64,000 bases of DNA from Actinomycetospora succinea (GTDB lineage Bacteria; Actinomycetota; Actinomycetes; Mycobacteriales; Pseudonocardiaceae), in assembly GCF_004363095.1 (NCBI RefSeq), contig NZ_SNYO01000007.1, positions 1 through 64,000 on the forward strand. Direction: 5' to 3'. Both the position numbers and the translations under genes were made by a program. This document shows, piece by piece, positions 7,931 to 17,247 of the stretch. Below the pieces are notes generated by a model, which made no database searches, was not told the DNA's origin, and saw nothing but the letters and a program-made list of their open reading frames with translations. Every line of letters begins with the position of its first letter. The stretch's first letter is position 1.

Positions 7931-10014
7931 CGCTCGCCGTCGCGATCCTCGTCGCCGCCCTCGTCGTGGGGTGGCGACGGTCCCGGCGCGCCCAGGACGA
8001 CGCCGTCGGCGTGTCGCCGCAGCGAGGATGTGGCGATCCTGGCCTTGAGCGCCAGCGAAGCCGCATCGCTCGCACTCCCCGAGTGCGCATCAGCAGCACG
8101 GGTCGGCGCGGGCGGCGGCGGGCGACGGTCGTCGTGATGTCGCTGATCACGGGCCTCGTGCTCTTCGCCCTGCCCGCGTCGGCGGCGCCGCTGGACTGCA
8201 AGGCGCCGCCCGACCCGGACCGGCCCGGGACGGGGCTCGTCGGCTCGCTCGACCCGGCCCCGCTCGGGGTCGGCGCGCCGGGCAGCGTCTACCACGAGGT
8301 CGGCTACGCCGGGCAGATCTGGTGGACCTACGACCTCGGCTGCGGCCCCGGCGCCGCCCGCGACCCCGCGGCGGCGACCGACACGTGGCTCGGCAACCAG
8401 TTCTTCAACCTCGCGAAGCTCGTCGTCGGCGGCGTGAACTGGGCGCACTACCTCATCGAGCGGGGCTCCGGGCTGCTGCAGCCGCTCGACGGCATCGTCC
8501 AGGCCGGTACGGCGGCGATGTACAACGCCGTGTTCACGACCTGGGTCGGGCTCGCGCTGATCGTGCTCGCGGCGATCATGCTGGTGCTCGCGATGCGCGG
8601 CGACCTGTCGCGCCAGGCGCAGCGGGCGGGGATCGCGGTGATCGCGCTGGCGGTCGCGGCGGCGGCGTACGCCGCGCCCGTGCGCTGGTCGAGCGTGCTC
8701 GACGGGGTCCTGCTCGACGGCGTCACGGCGATGCAGCGCGGGTTCCTGTCGCAGGTCGGGGTGGGCGACGCGAACACGCTGCCGACGGTCCTGACCGACC
8801 AGATCGTCTACAACAACTGGCTGCGCGGGGAGTTCGGGTCCGCCGACGTGCCCCAGGCCCGCGACATGGGCCGGGAGCTGCTGCGGGCGCAGACGTTCAC
8901 CAAGCAGGAGATCGCGGACGGCCAGGACAACCAGGCCACGGCGGACGCGAAGAAGCAGCAGTTCACGGCCGTGGCCGACCGCGCGGGGGACCGGTACAGC
9001 TACTTCCAGGGCCGGCAGGGCTCGCGGACCGGCGCCGGGATGCTCGCGCTGATCCAGGCCGTGTGCATCGGCCTGTTCCAGCTGATGAGCAAGCTGCTCA
9101 TCCTCGTCTCGATGCTGATCATCCGGTTGCTCGTGATGATCGCGCCCGCGCTCGCCGTGGTGGCGCTGCTGAAGCCCGAGGTGCTGCCGGCGACGCTGCG
9201 GGTCGGCGGGGCGGCGCTGGTCAACACGCTGCTCGTCGGCGCCATGGCGGGCCTGCACTCGCTCATGGTCATCGCGCTGTTCCGGCCCGGCTCCGGGGTG
9301 GACACGTGGCTCGGGCTGCTGGTCACCGGGGTCGTGACGATCGTGCTGTGGGCGCTGGCGAGACCGTTCCGACGGCTCGAGGCGATGGTCTCGCTGACCC
9401 GCGACCAGATGAGCGGCGTCCTGCCGCCCGCCGGGAGCGGGATGTTCTCCCGGTTCCTGCCGCGCTCGCCCGCCCGTCAGGACGACTGGTGGTCCGAGCG
9501 CCGCGACGCCGCCGGGGGCGGGGGCGACGGCTGGCGCCCGGAGGGCAGCACGCCGTCGCGGACCGATCCCACGGTGGCCGCCGCGGCCGGTGCCGACCCC
9601 GCCGCGCCGGTGCGCGTCGACAGCGAGCGGGTCGGCACGCGGGCGGGCAGCACGCCCGGCCACGACGCCGATCCCGCCGCGGCCCTGGCCGCGCGCACCG
9701 CCGCCCAGCGCGCCCTGCCCCGCGGGGCGGGCGCGGTGCCGGGCGGCGCGCCGCGCGGCGACCGCGATCCCACCCCGGCGCGCGCCCAGATCAGCGACGC
9801 CGACCGCAGCCTCTACCGCAGCGTGGCCGCGCAGACCGGTGAGGCCGGTGGGCCACGCCGTCCCGTGCAGGCCGAGCTGGTCGACGGCGCGCCGGTGTAC
9901 CGGATCTACCGGCCCAGCCGGCCGATCGGCGCGGGGTCGTCGACCCGCTCGTCGCGGTCCCGCCCGGCCCCGCGCCCCGCCGGCGAGGGAGGCGCAGGTG
10001 CCGATCCGGACTAG
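7927..10014 (+). CDS. VirB6/TrbL-like polytopic membrane protein
   Basis: 695 residues from the overlapping GTG. The core (about residues 170-490) has at least five hydrophobic segments, including one very long block around 375-415, then a disordered Pro/Arg/Ala tail, as in TrbL/VirB6 channel proteins of actinobacterial T4SS-like operons. The N-terminus is odd. After a first hydrophobic stretch there is a segment (8011-8100) rich in atypical codons (CGA, GGA, CTT, ACT) with a hairpin at 8071-8087. Then comes a normal signal peptide, cleavage after PASA, at about residues 71-88. In-frame GTG at 8083 or 8133 and ATG at 8136 are credible alternative starts, leaving a separate short membrane peptide upstream. 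Confidence 0.8.
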   Translation: MTLAVAILVAALVVGWRRSRRAQDDAVGVSPQRGCGDPGLERQRSRIARTPRVRISSTGRRGRRRATVVVMSLITGLVLFALPASAAPLDCKAPPDPDRPGTGLVGSLDPAPLGVGAPGSVYHEVGYAGQIWWTYDLGCGPGAARDPAAATDTWLGNQFFNLAKLVVGGVNWAHYLIERGSGLLQPLDGIVQAGTAAMYNAVFTTWVGLALIVLAAIMLVLAMRGDLSRQAQRAGIAVIALAVAAAAYAAPVRWSSVLDGVLLDGVTAMQRGFLSQVGVGDANTLPTVLTDQIVYNNWLRGEFGSADVPQARDMGRELLRAQTFTKQEIADGQDNQATADAKKQQFTAVADRAGDRYSYFQGRQGSRTGAGMLALIQAVCIGLFQLMSKLLILVSMLIIRLLVMIAPALAVVALLKPEVLPATLRVGGAALVNTLLVGAMAGLHSLMVIALFRPGSGVDTWLGLLVTGVVTIVLWALARPFRRLEAMVSLTRDQMSGVLPPAGSGMFSRFLPRSPARQDDWWSERRDAAGGGGDGWRPEGSTPSRTDPTVAAAAGADPAAPVRVDSERVGTRAGSTPGHDADPAAALAARTAAQRALPRGAGAVPGGAPRGDRDPTPARAQISDADRSLYRSVAAQTGEAGGPRRPVQAELVDGAPVYRIYRPSRPIGAGSSTRSSRSRPAPRPAGEGGAGADPD

Positions 10015-10582
10015 GCGCGGGCGCGCGGCGGCCTACCGCGCGCTGTGGGAGTGGCCGCTGCACTCCCCGGTGCGCCTGTTCTTCGTGGTCGTCGTCGTCA
10101 TCGCGATCGCCGCGGGCCTGTCGTACCTCAGCGGGTCCCTGGGCGGCCCCGGGCCCGCGCCCGGGCGCGCCCTCGGCCCGGCCCCCTCGGCGTCGCCCGG
10201 GACGGCCACCGCGGCCCCCGGCCAGCCGACGATCACCGAGCTGCGCCCGCAGAGCCTCCCGCTCAGCGCCGCGCCGCCGGTCGCGCTCGCCGTCGCGCAG
10301 CGCTGGACCCAGGCCTGGGCGACCCACCCGCCGGGGACGACGCCCGCGCAGTGGAGCGCCGGGCTCGCGCCGTACACCACCGACGAGTACCTGGCGGTCC
10401 TCGCGTCGGTCGACCCCGCCAACGTCCCGGGCTCGCGCGTCACCGGCCCGCCGCAGGCCGTCGACGTGCGCCCGGAGGCCGTGCGCGTGCAGGTCCCGAC
10501 GGACGCCGTGCGCCTCGAGCTCCTCCTCGTGCAGGTGGGGCCGGGTGACTGGCGCGTCTCCGGCTACGACCGGGCGTCCTGA
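9998..10582 (+). CDS. VirB8/TcpC-like single-pass membrane protein
   Basis: 194 residues: a short basic cytoplasmic N-terminus, one membrane helix (about 25-45), a Pro/Ala linker, and a C-terminal domain of about 115 residues. That domain has alternating hydrophobic strands ending in WRVSGYDR, which suits the NTF2-like fold of VirB8/TcpC proteins. Such proteins scaffold the T4SS outside the membrane. GTG at 9998 has GAGGGAGG (9985-9992) five bases upstream and overlaps the preceding gene by 17 bp. The role rests mostly on topology and operon position. Confidence 0.75.
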   Translation: MPIRTRRGRAAAYRALWEWPLHSPVRLFFVVVVVIAIAAGLSYLSGSLGGPGPAPGRALGPAPSASPGTATAAPGQPTITELRPQSLPLSAAPPVALAVAQRWTQAWATHPPGTTPAQWSAGLAPYTTDEYLAVLASVDPANVPGSRVTGPPQAVDVRPEAVRVQVPTDAVRLELLLVQVGPGDWRVSGYDRAS

Positions 10583-10585
10583 CCC

Positions 10586-11647
10586 GTGATCACGCCGCCC
10601 CGGCTGCCGCCCGGCTTCCGCATCCTGCGCCTTCTGCTCCCGGTGGCCGGGCTCGCGGCGTTCATGGTGATCGTGCTCGCGGGCGGTCTGCTCGTGGCCG
10701 GCCAGTTCGTGCCCTTCGGCGAGGAGGAGACGGGGGGCACGTCGTGCGAGGCCGGCACGGGCACCGGGCCGTCGGGGGACGCGCCGCAGACCTCTGCCGA
10801 GCTGAACGAGGTCCAGCGCCAGACCGCGGCGACGATCATCGGGGTCGCCAAGGGCATGGCCGTGCCGCCCCGCGGCTGGATCGTCGCCCTCGCCACGGCC
10901 ATGCAGGAGTCCCAGATGGGGACCGTGGGCATGGACGTCGCGGTCGACCACGACTCGCTGGGCGTGTTCCAGCAGCGCCCGAGCCAGGGCTGGGGCTCGC
11001 CGGCGCAGGTCCGCGACCCCGTCTACGCGACGCGGACGTTCCTCGAGCGCCTGCTCACCGTGCCGGGCTGGGACCAGATGCCGGTGACGCAGGCCGCCCA
11101 GATCGTGCAGCGCTCGGCGTTCCCGAACGCGTACGCGAAGTGGGAGTCGTTGGCGAACAGCCTCGTCACCGATCTCGCGGGCGTCGCCGGGGCGATCCAG
11201 GAGTGCGTGCCCGCCGACGAGGCCGGGCCGGGACCGGCGTCCGCGCTGCCGCCGGGCGTCGCGCGCACGGCCATCGAGTTCGCGACCGCCGAGACCGGCA
11301 AGCCCTACGTCTGGGGCGCCACGGGACCGAGCAGCTACGACTGCTCGGGGCTCATGCTGCGCGCCTACCAGCGCGCCGGGATCGTCCTGCCGCGCGTGTC
11401 CCGCGACCAGTACCACGCGGGCGCGCACGTCCCGGTGGAGCAGGCGCAGCCCGGTGACCTGCTGTTCTGGGCCTACGACGAGTCGGACCCGGACACCATC
11501 CACCACGTCGCGATGTACCTCGGGAACGGGCAGATGATGGAGGCCCAGCAGACCGGCGTGCCGCTGGGCACCCGCGCGGTGAAGTTCGACGAGGGCGAGC
11601 TGCTGCCGCTCGCGACCCGCCCCGGGACGGGCTCCGACCGAGCCTGA
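10586..11647 (+). CDS. Bifunctional cell-wall hydrolase: lysozyme-like plus NlpC/P60 domain
   Basis: 353 residues with one N-terminal membrane helix (about 13-38). It carries an extracellular lytic-transglycosylase-like domain (about 75-195, with ATAMQESQMG and LGVFQQRPSQGWG) and a C-terminal NlpC/P60 endopeptidase domain. In the latter, the catalytic Cys is in YDCSGLMLR (about C253) and the His in IHHVAMYLG (about H307). This is the VirB1/Tn916 Orf14-type enzyme that opens peptidoglycan for a secretion apparatus. It begins three bases after the preceding stop and closes the operon. An N-terminal VirB1-like role is known for the family; its use in this operon is inferred. Confidence 0.9.
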   Translation: MITPPRLPPGFRILRLLLPVAGLAAFMVIVLAGGLLVAGQFVPFGEEETGGTSCEAGTGTGPSGDAPQTSAELNEVQRQTAATIIGVAKGMAVPPRGWIVALATAMQESQMGTVGMDVAVDHDSLGVFQQRPSQGWGSPAQVRDPVYATRTFLERLLTVPGWDQMPVTQAAQIVQRSAFPNAYAKWESLANSLVTDLAGVAGAIQECVPADEAGPGPASALPPGVARTAIEFATAETGKPYVWGATGPSSYDCSGLMLRAYQRAGIVLPRVSRDQYHAGAHVPVEQAQPGDLLFWAYDESDPDTIHHVAMYLGNGQMMEAQQTGVPLGTRAVKFDEGELLPLATRPGTGSDRA

Positions 11648-11666
11648 CCGGGCCCCCGTCGGCTCC

Positions 11667-11672
11667 TAGGCT
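11667..11672 (+). promoter_or_regulatory. -10 element of leaderless epimerase gene
   Basis: TAGGCT ends eight bases before the ATG at 11681, the spacing expected when transcription starts at or next to the start codon. Confidence 0.55.
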
Positions 11673-11680
11673 GCGGTGTC

Positions 11681-12586
11681 ATGGCGACGTCGGACCCGGT
11701 CGTGGTCACCGGGACGCACGGGTGGATCGGCGCGCTGGTCGCCGCCGCCCTCCACGAGCGCGGGCACGCGGTGACCGGCGTGTCCCGCGACCCGTCGTCG
11801 GCGGCCGCCGCGCACCCCGGGTGGCGGTGGGTCGGCACCGGTGAGGACCTCGAGGACGCCGTCACGGCGGCGGGGACGGTCGTCAACCTCGCCGGGCGCA
11901 ACGTGTTCGAGCAGCGCTGGACCCCCGAGTACGTCGAGGTCATGCGACGCAGCCGGGTGGACGTCACGCGGCGCGTGGTGCGGGCGCTGGCACGTCGTGA
12001 CAGGCCGGGCGTGCTCGTCAGCGCGAGCGGGTTCACCGTCTGCGGGGATGCGGGGGACGCCGAGCTGGGCGACGACGCCCCGGCGTCGCGGGAGCTGGTC
12101 CTGGGCGACGTCTACGCCGACTGGGAGGAGGCGGCGCGGGAGGCCGCGGCGTCGGTGCGGGTCGTCGTGGCCCGGATCGGGGTCGTGCTCGGGCCTGGCC
12201 ACGGGGCCTTCGACTTCTTCCGGCGCCCGTTCCTCGAGGGACGCGGCGCGGTCCTCGGGTCCGGCGAGCAGTGGGTGCCGTGGATCCACGTCGACGACGT
12301 CGTGGACCTGCTCGTCGCCTGCCTCGAGGACGGCCGGCGCCGCGGCGTCGTCAACGTGGTGGCACCGGGACCCGTACGGCACCGCGAGCTGGCCGCGGTG
12401 CTCGCGGCGTCGGCCGGCGCCCCCTCGCCGGCGGTCGAGCCCGCCGACGCCGTCCACGCGCGGCTCGGTGGCGCCGCCGAGATGGTCGTCACGAGCCAGC
12501 GGATGCTCCCGCGCCGGGCGCTCGACCTCGGGTTCCGCTTCCGGCACCCCCGGCTGACCAGCGCCGTCGACGATCTCGCGCGCTGA
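11681..12586 (+). CDS. TIGR01777 family NAD-dependent epimerase (SDR39U1-like)
   Basis: 301 residues, about the family length. The nucleotide-binding loop is TGTHGWIG (about 8-15), followed by the SxSGFTVCG and GPGHGAFDFF-type region and the WIHVDDVVDLL stretch that define the SDR39U1/YfcH group. The reaction is unknown for this family. The gene stands alone between the secretion-like operon and the dnaK promoter. There is no ribosome-binding site, but a -10 element at 11667 indicates leaderless expression. Confidence 0.88.
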   Translation: MATSDPVVVTGTHGWIGALVAAALHERGHAVTGVSRDPSSAAAAHPGWRWVGTGEDLEDAVTAAGTVVNLAGRNVFEQRWTPEYVEVMRRSRVDVTRRVVRALARRDRPGVLVSASGFTVCGDAGDAELGDDAPASRELVLGDVYADWEEAAREAAASVRVVVARIGVVLGPGHGAFDFFRRPFLEGRGAVLGSGEQWVPWIHVDDVVDLLVACLEDGRRRGVVNVVAPGPVRHRELAAVLAASAGAPSPAVEPADAVHARLGGAAEMVVTSQRMLPRRALDLGFRFRHPRLTSAVDDLAR

Positions 12587-12596
12587 TTTCGGCGAA

Positions 12597-12617
12597 GTTG
12601 AGCGTGCCGGGAACAAG
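12597..12617. promoter_or_regulatory. Degenerate third HAIR-like site upstream of dnaK
   Basis: GTTGAGC-N7-GAACAAG keeps the 7+7+7 layout of a HAIR but has a poor right half. It starts 54 bp before the first clear HAIR and overlaps the -35 of the SigH-type promoter. It could be chance. Confidence 0.35.
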
Positions 12618-12635
12618 TCGGTGAGATGCTCCGTT
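12610..12635 (+). promoter_or_regulatory. SigH/SigR-type promoter of the dnaK operon
   Basis: GGAAC (12610-12614), an 18-bp spacer and GTT (12633-12635) match the GGAAY-N18-GTT consensus of SigH/SigR sigma factors, which drive dnaK in mycobacteria. It would give a leader of about 125 nt containing both clear HAIR sites. Confidence 0.55.
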
Positions 12636-12650
12636 GGTCGGGATGACACA

Positions 12651-12671
12651 CTTGAGCGCAACAGACTCAGG
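12651..12671. promoter_or_regulatory. HAIR operator 1 for HspR
   Basis: CTTGAGC-N7-ACTCAGG matches the HspR inverted repeat CTTGAGT-N7-ACTCAAG at 12 of 14 fixed positions. HspR is encoded as the fourth gene of this operon, giving autoregulation. Confidence 0.88.
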
Positions 12672-12705
12672 TCGCGTTTGCGAGGATGGCCTCGCAGGGC
12701 AGATA

Positions 12706-12726
12706 CTTGAGCGCAGAGCACTCAAC
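12706..12726. promoter_or_regulatory. HAIR operator 2 for HspR
   Basis: CTTGAGC-N7-ACTCAAC also matches at 12 of 14 positions and lies 55 bp after the first site and 41 bp before the dnaK start. Confidence 0.9.
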
Positions 12727-12767
12727 GACACACCCGGAATCCACGGGTCTCGAGAGGAGACACGAGC

Positions 12768-14624
<1,857 letters not shown>

Positions 14625-14717
14625 CCCCCGACCGGCGGGGCCGCGGTCACCGCGGCCCCGCCGGTGCGGGTCGTCCCGTCCGCCAGCTCCGACCACATGC
14701 CTCTCGAGGAGGTCACA

Positions 14718-15458
14718 GTGCAGGATCCGGTCGTCGGCCGCGAGAACGCCGACGCCACCGATGTCCCCGGGGCCACCGACTCCAGTGTCGGTGGGGTGCC
14801 CACGTCCGGTCAGGACGCCCCGCAGGGCACCGCCCAGCCGGACGGTGCCACCGACGGCGGCGACACGGCCGCCCCGGACGGTGCCCAGACCATCGCCGGC
14901 GAGGCCCGTGCGGCGGAGTCCGCCGCCGCGGCGTCCGCGGCGAACGGTGCTGCGGCCGACGGTGCGGTCGACCCCGAGCTCGAGCGCGTGCGCGCCGAGC
15001 TCGCCGAGCGCACCGCGGACCTGCAGCGGGTGTCCGCCGAGTTCACCAACTACCGGCGCCGCACCGAGCGGGAGCGCGAGTCGACCGTCGCGGGCGCCAA
15101 GGCGTCCGTCGCGGGCGAGCTGCTCACCGTGCTCGACGACGTCGAGCGCGCGCAGAACCACGGCGACCTGACCGGTCCGTTCAAGGTCGTGGCCGACCGG
15201 CTGTCCGAGACGCTGCAGCGTGCCGGCCTCGAGCCCTTCGGCGCCGAGGGCGACGCGTTCGACCCGTCGGTGCACGAGGCCGTCGCCCACGAGACCTCGT
15301 CCGAGGTCTCGGGCCCGACCGTCACCACGGTGATGCGTCGCGGTTACCGCTTCGGCGACCGCGTGCTGCGCGCCGCCATGGTCGGGGTCACCGACTCCGA
15401 CGGGTCCGCCCCGGCGTCGCCGGCACCGACCGAGCCCGCCGACGCCGGCACCTCGTAG
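14718..15458 (+). CDS. grpE: Nucleotide exchange factor GrpE
   Basis: 246 residues. About 90 N-terminal residues are Ala/Gly/Asp-rich and disordered. A coiled coil follows (around ELAERTADLQRVSAEFTNYRRR) and then the compact GrpE head ending in VMRRGYRFGDRVLRAAMV. GTG at 14718 is chosen over an ATG at 14697 because AGGAGG lies five bases before it at 14707-14712. GrpE releases ADP from DnaK. Confidence 0.96.
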   Translation: MQDPVVGRENADATDVPGATDSSVGGVPTSGQDAPQGTAQPDGATDGGDTAAPDGAQTIAGEARAAESAAAASAANGAAADGAVDPELERVRAELAERTADLQRVSAEFTNYRRRTERERESTVAGAKASVAGELLTVLDDVERAQNHGDLTGPFKVVADRLSETLQRAGLEPFGAEGDAFDPSVHEAVAHETSSEVSGPTVTTVMRRGYRFGDRVLRAAMVGVTDSDGSAPASPAPTEPADAGTS

Positions 15459-15508
15459 CGCGATCCTGACCACCCCATCCCCCACACCGCGGAAGGAGCA
15501 GTCCCGAC

Positions 15509-16765
15509 ATGAGCGCCCGTGACTGGGTCGAGAAGGACTACTACCGCGAGCTGGGCGTGGCCAAGGACGCCTCCGCGGACGACATCAAGAAGGCGTATCG
15601 CAAGATCGCCCGCGAGAACCACCCCGACGCCAAGCCCGGCGACGCGAAGGCCGAGGCCCGGTTCAAGGCCGCCGGCGAGGCGTACGGGGTGCTCTCGGAC
15701 ACCGAGAAGCGCCAGCAGTACGACGAGGCACGCGCCATGTTCGGCGGCGGCCGCTTCGGTGGCTTCGGCGGCGGCCGGGGTGCCGGCGCGGGGGCCGGTG
15801 CCGGGGGCACCGGCTTCTCCGGCGGCTTCGACGTCGGCGACCTCTTCGGCGGGCGCGGCGGGCAGCAGCCCGGGGCCGGCGGCCTCGGCGACCTGCTCGG
15901 CGGCCTGTTCGGCGGCGGGGCGGGTGCCCCGACCGGGGGCCCGATGCCGGGCGCGGGCACGTCCCGTCCCCGCGAGCAGCGCGGCGCGGACGTCGAGACC
16001 GACGTCCGCATCGACTTCTCCGAGGCGGTCGGCGGCACGACCCTGCCGCTGCGCCTGGCGTCGCCGACGCGCTGCAACACCTGCGGTGGCAACGGCGCCA
16101 AGCCCGGCACCAGCCCGCGCACGTGTCTGACCTGCGGCGGCGCCGGTGTCGTCTCGCGCAGCCAGGGTGCGTTCGCGTTCAGCGAGCCGTGCCGCGACTG
16201 CTCGGGCACCGGCTCGATCGTCGACGACCCGTGCCCCGAGTGCGGGGGCGACGGCGTCAGCACCAAGTCGCGCACCCTCACGGTGCGCATCCCGGCCGGT
16301 GTCGACGACGGGCAGCGCATCCGCCTCGCCGGCCAGGGCCAGCCGGGTAGCCGCGGCGGGCCCGCGGGCGACTTGTTCGTGGTCGTCCACGTCAACGCCG
16401 ACGACCTGTTCGGGCGCTCCGAGCGCAACGCCGACGACCTGACGCTCACCGTGCCGGTGACGTTCCCCGAGCTCGTCGACGGCACGACGATCACCGTGCC
16501 CACGATGGACGGCAAGGTCTCGCTCAAGGTGCCCGCGGGCAGCCAGAGCGGGCGCACCCTGCGCGTCCGCGGCCGCGGGGTGCACCGCAAGGACGGGCGC
16601 ACCGGCGACCTGCTCGTCACCGTCGAGCTCTCGGTCCCGCAGCGCCTGAGCTCCGAGGCCCGCGAGGCGCTCGACGCCTACGTCAAGGCCACTGCCGACC
16701 ACGACCCCCGTGCCGAGCTCACCCGGCGCGCCGAGGCCGCCGCACGGAGGGAGACGGCGTCATGA
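15509..16765 (+). CDS. dnaJ: Co-chaperone DnaJ
   Basis: 418 residues. J domain at about 10-75 with the HPD motif in ENHPDAKPG, a long Gly/Phe-rich stretch, then four CxxCxGxG zinc repeats (CNTCGGNG, CLTCGGAG, CRDCSGTG, CPECGGDG, about 189-253) and the C-terminal substrate domains. This is the DnaJ1 type linked to dnaK-grpE. The stop overlaps the hspR start (ATGA), so the repressor is translated together with the chaperone. Confidence 0.97.
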   Translation: MSARDWVEKDYYRELGVAKDASADDIKKAYRKIARENHPDAKPGDAKAEARFKAAGEAYGVLSDTEKRQQYDEARAMFGGGRFGGFGGGRGAGAGAGAGGTGFSGGFDVGDLFGGRGGQQPGAGGLGDLLGGLFGGGAGAPTGGPMPGAGTSRPREQRGADVETDVRIDFSEAVGGTTLPLRLASPTRCNTCGGNGAKPGTSPRTCLTCGGAGVVSRSQGAFAFSEPCRDCSGTGSIVDDPCPECGGDGVSTKSRTLTVRIPAGVDDGQRIRLAGQGQPGSRGGPAGDLFVVVHVNADDLFGRSERNADDLTLTVPVTFPELVDGTTITVPTMDGKVSLKVPAGSQSGRTLRVRGRGVHRKDGRTGDLLVTVELSVPQRLSSEAREALDAYVKATADHDPRAELTRRAEAAARRETAS

Positions 16766-17247
16766 GCGGGCGCGACGGGCGGGGACCCTGGCCGTCCCCG
16801 CTCGGCGCCTCCTCCCTGCCGCCCCTGCCCGCCTGGGCCGACGAGGACACCCCGGTCTTCGTCATCTCGGTGGCGGCCCAGATCGCCGGCATGCACGCGC
16901 AGACCCTGCGCTCCTACGACCGGATCGGTCTCGTGACGCCGGGCCGCGCCAGCGGCGGCGGGCGGCGCTACTCGGTGCGCGACATCGCCGTGCTCCGCGA
17001 GGTCCAGCGGCTCTCGCAGGAGGACGGCGTCAACCTCGCCGGCATCAAGCGCATCATCGAGCTCGAGCGCGAGGTCGGGGCGCTGACCGACCGCCTCGCG
17101 GAGGTCACCGAGGAGCTCGCGGGGTGGCGTGCCGCGGCCGAGCAGGCCGCGCGCAACGCCGCCGACGGCTCGTCCGGCGACCGTCTGCCCGCCCGCCGGA
17201 CCCAGTCGGTGGTCGTGTGGCAGCCCGGCCCCCGCCGCCGCGACTAG
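16762..17247 (+). CDS. hspR: Heat-shock repressor HspR (MerR family)
   Basis: 161 residues. The MerR-type helix-turn-helix is at about 30-100 (AAQIAGMHAQTLRSYDRIGLVTPGR, shown in part as AGMHAQTLRSYDRIGL), with a coiled coil after it. The C-terminus SVVVWQPGP is typical of HspR. It binds HAIR sites together with DnaK; sites lie before dnaK and clpB. The 30-residue Pro-rich N-terminal extension is longer than in Streptomyces HspR. Its stop abuts the stop of the convergent next gene with no intervening base. Confidence 0.95.
   Translation: MSGRDGRGPWPSPLGASSLPPLPAWADEDTPVFVISVAAQIAGMHAQTLRSYDRIGLVTPGRASGGGRRYSVRDIAVLREVQRLSQEDGVNLAGIKRIIELEREVGALTDRLAEVTEELAGWRAAAEQAARNAADGSSGDRLPARRTQSVVVWQPGPRRRD

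Noticed and set aside
3224-11647. Integrative and conjugative element
   Set aside because: No integrase, relaxase, coupling protein, replication gene or flanking direct repeats can be seen, and the neighbours are core genes in a conserved order.
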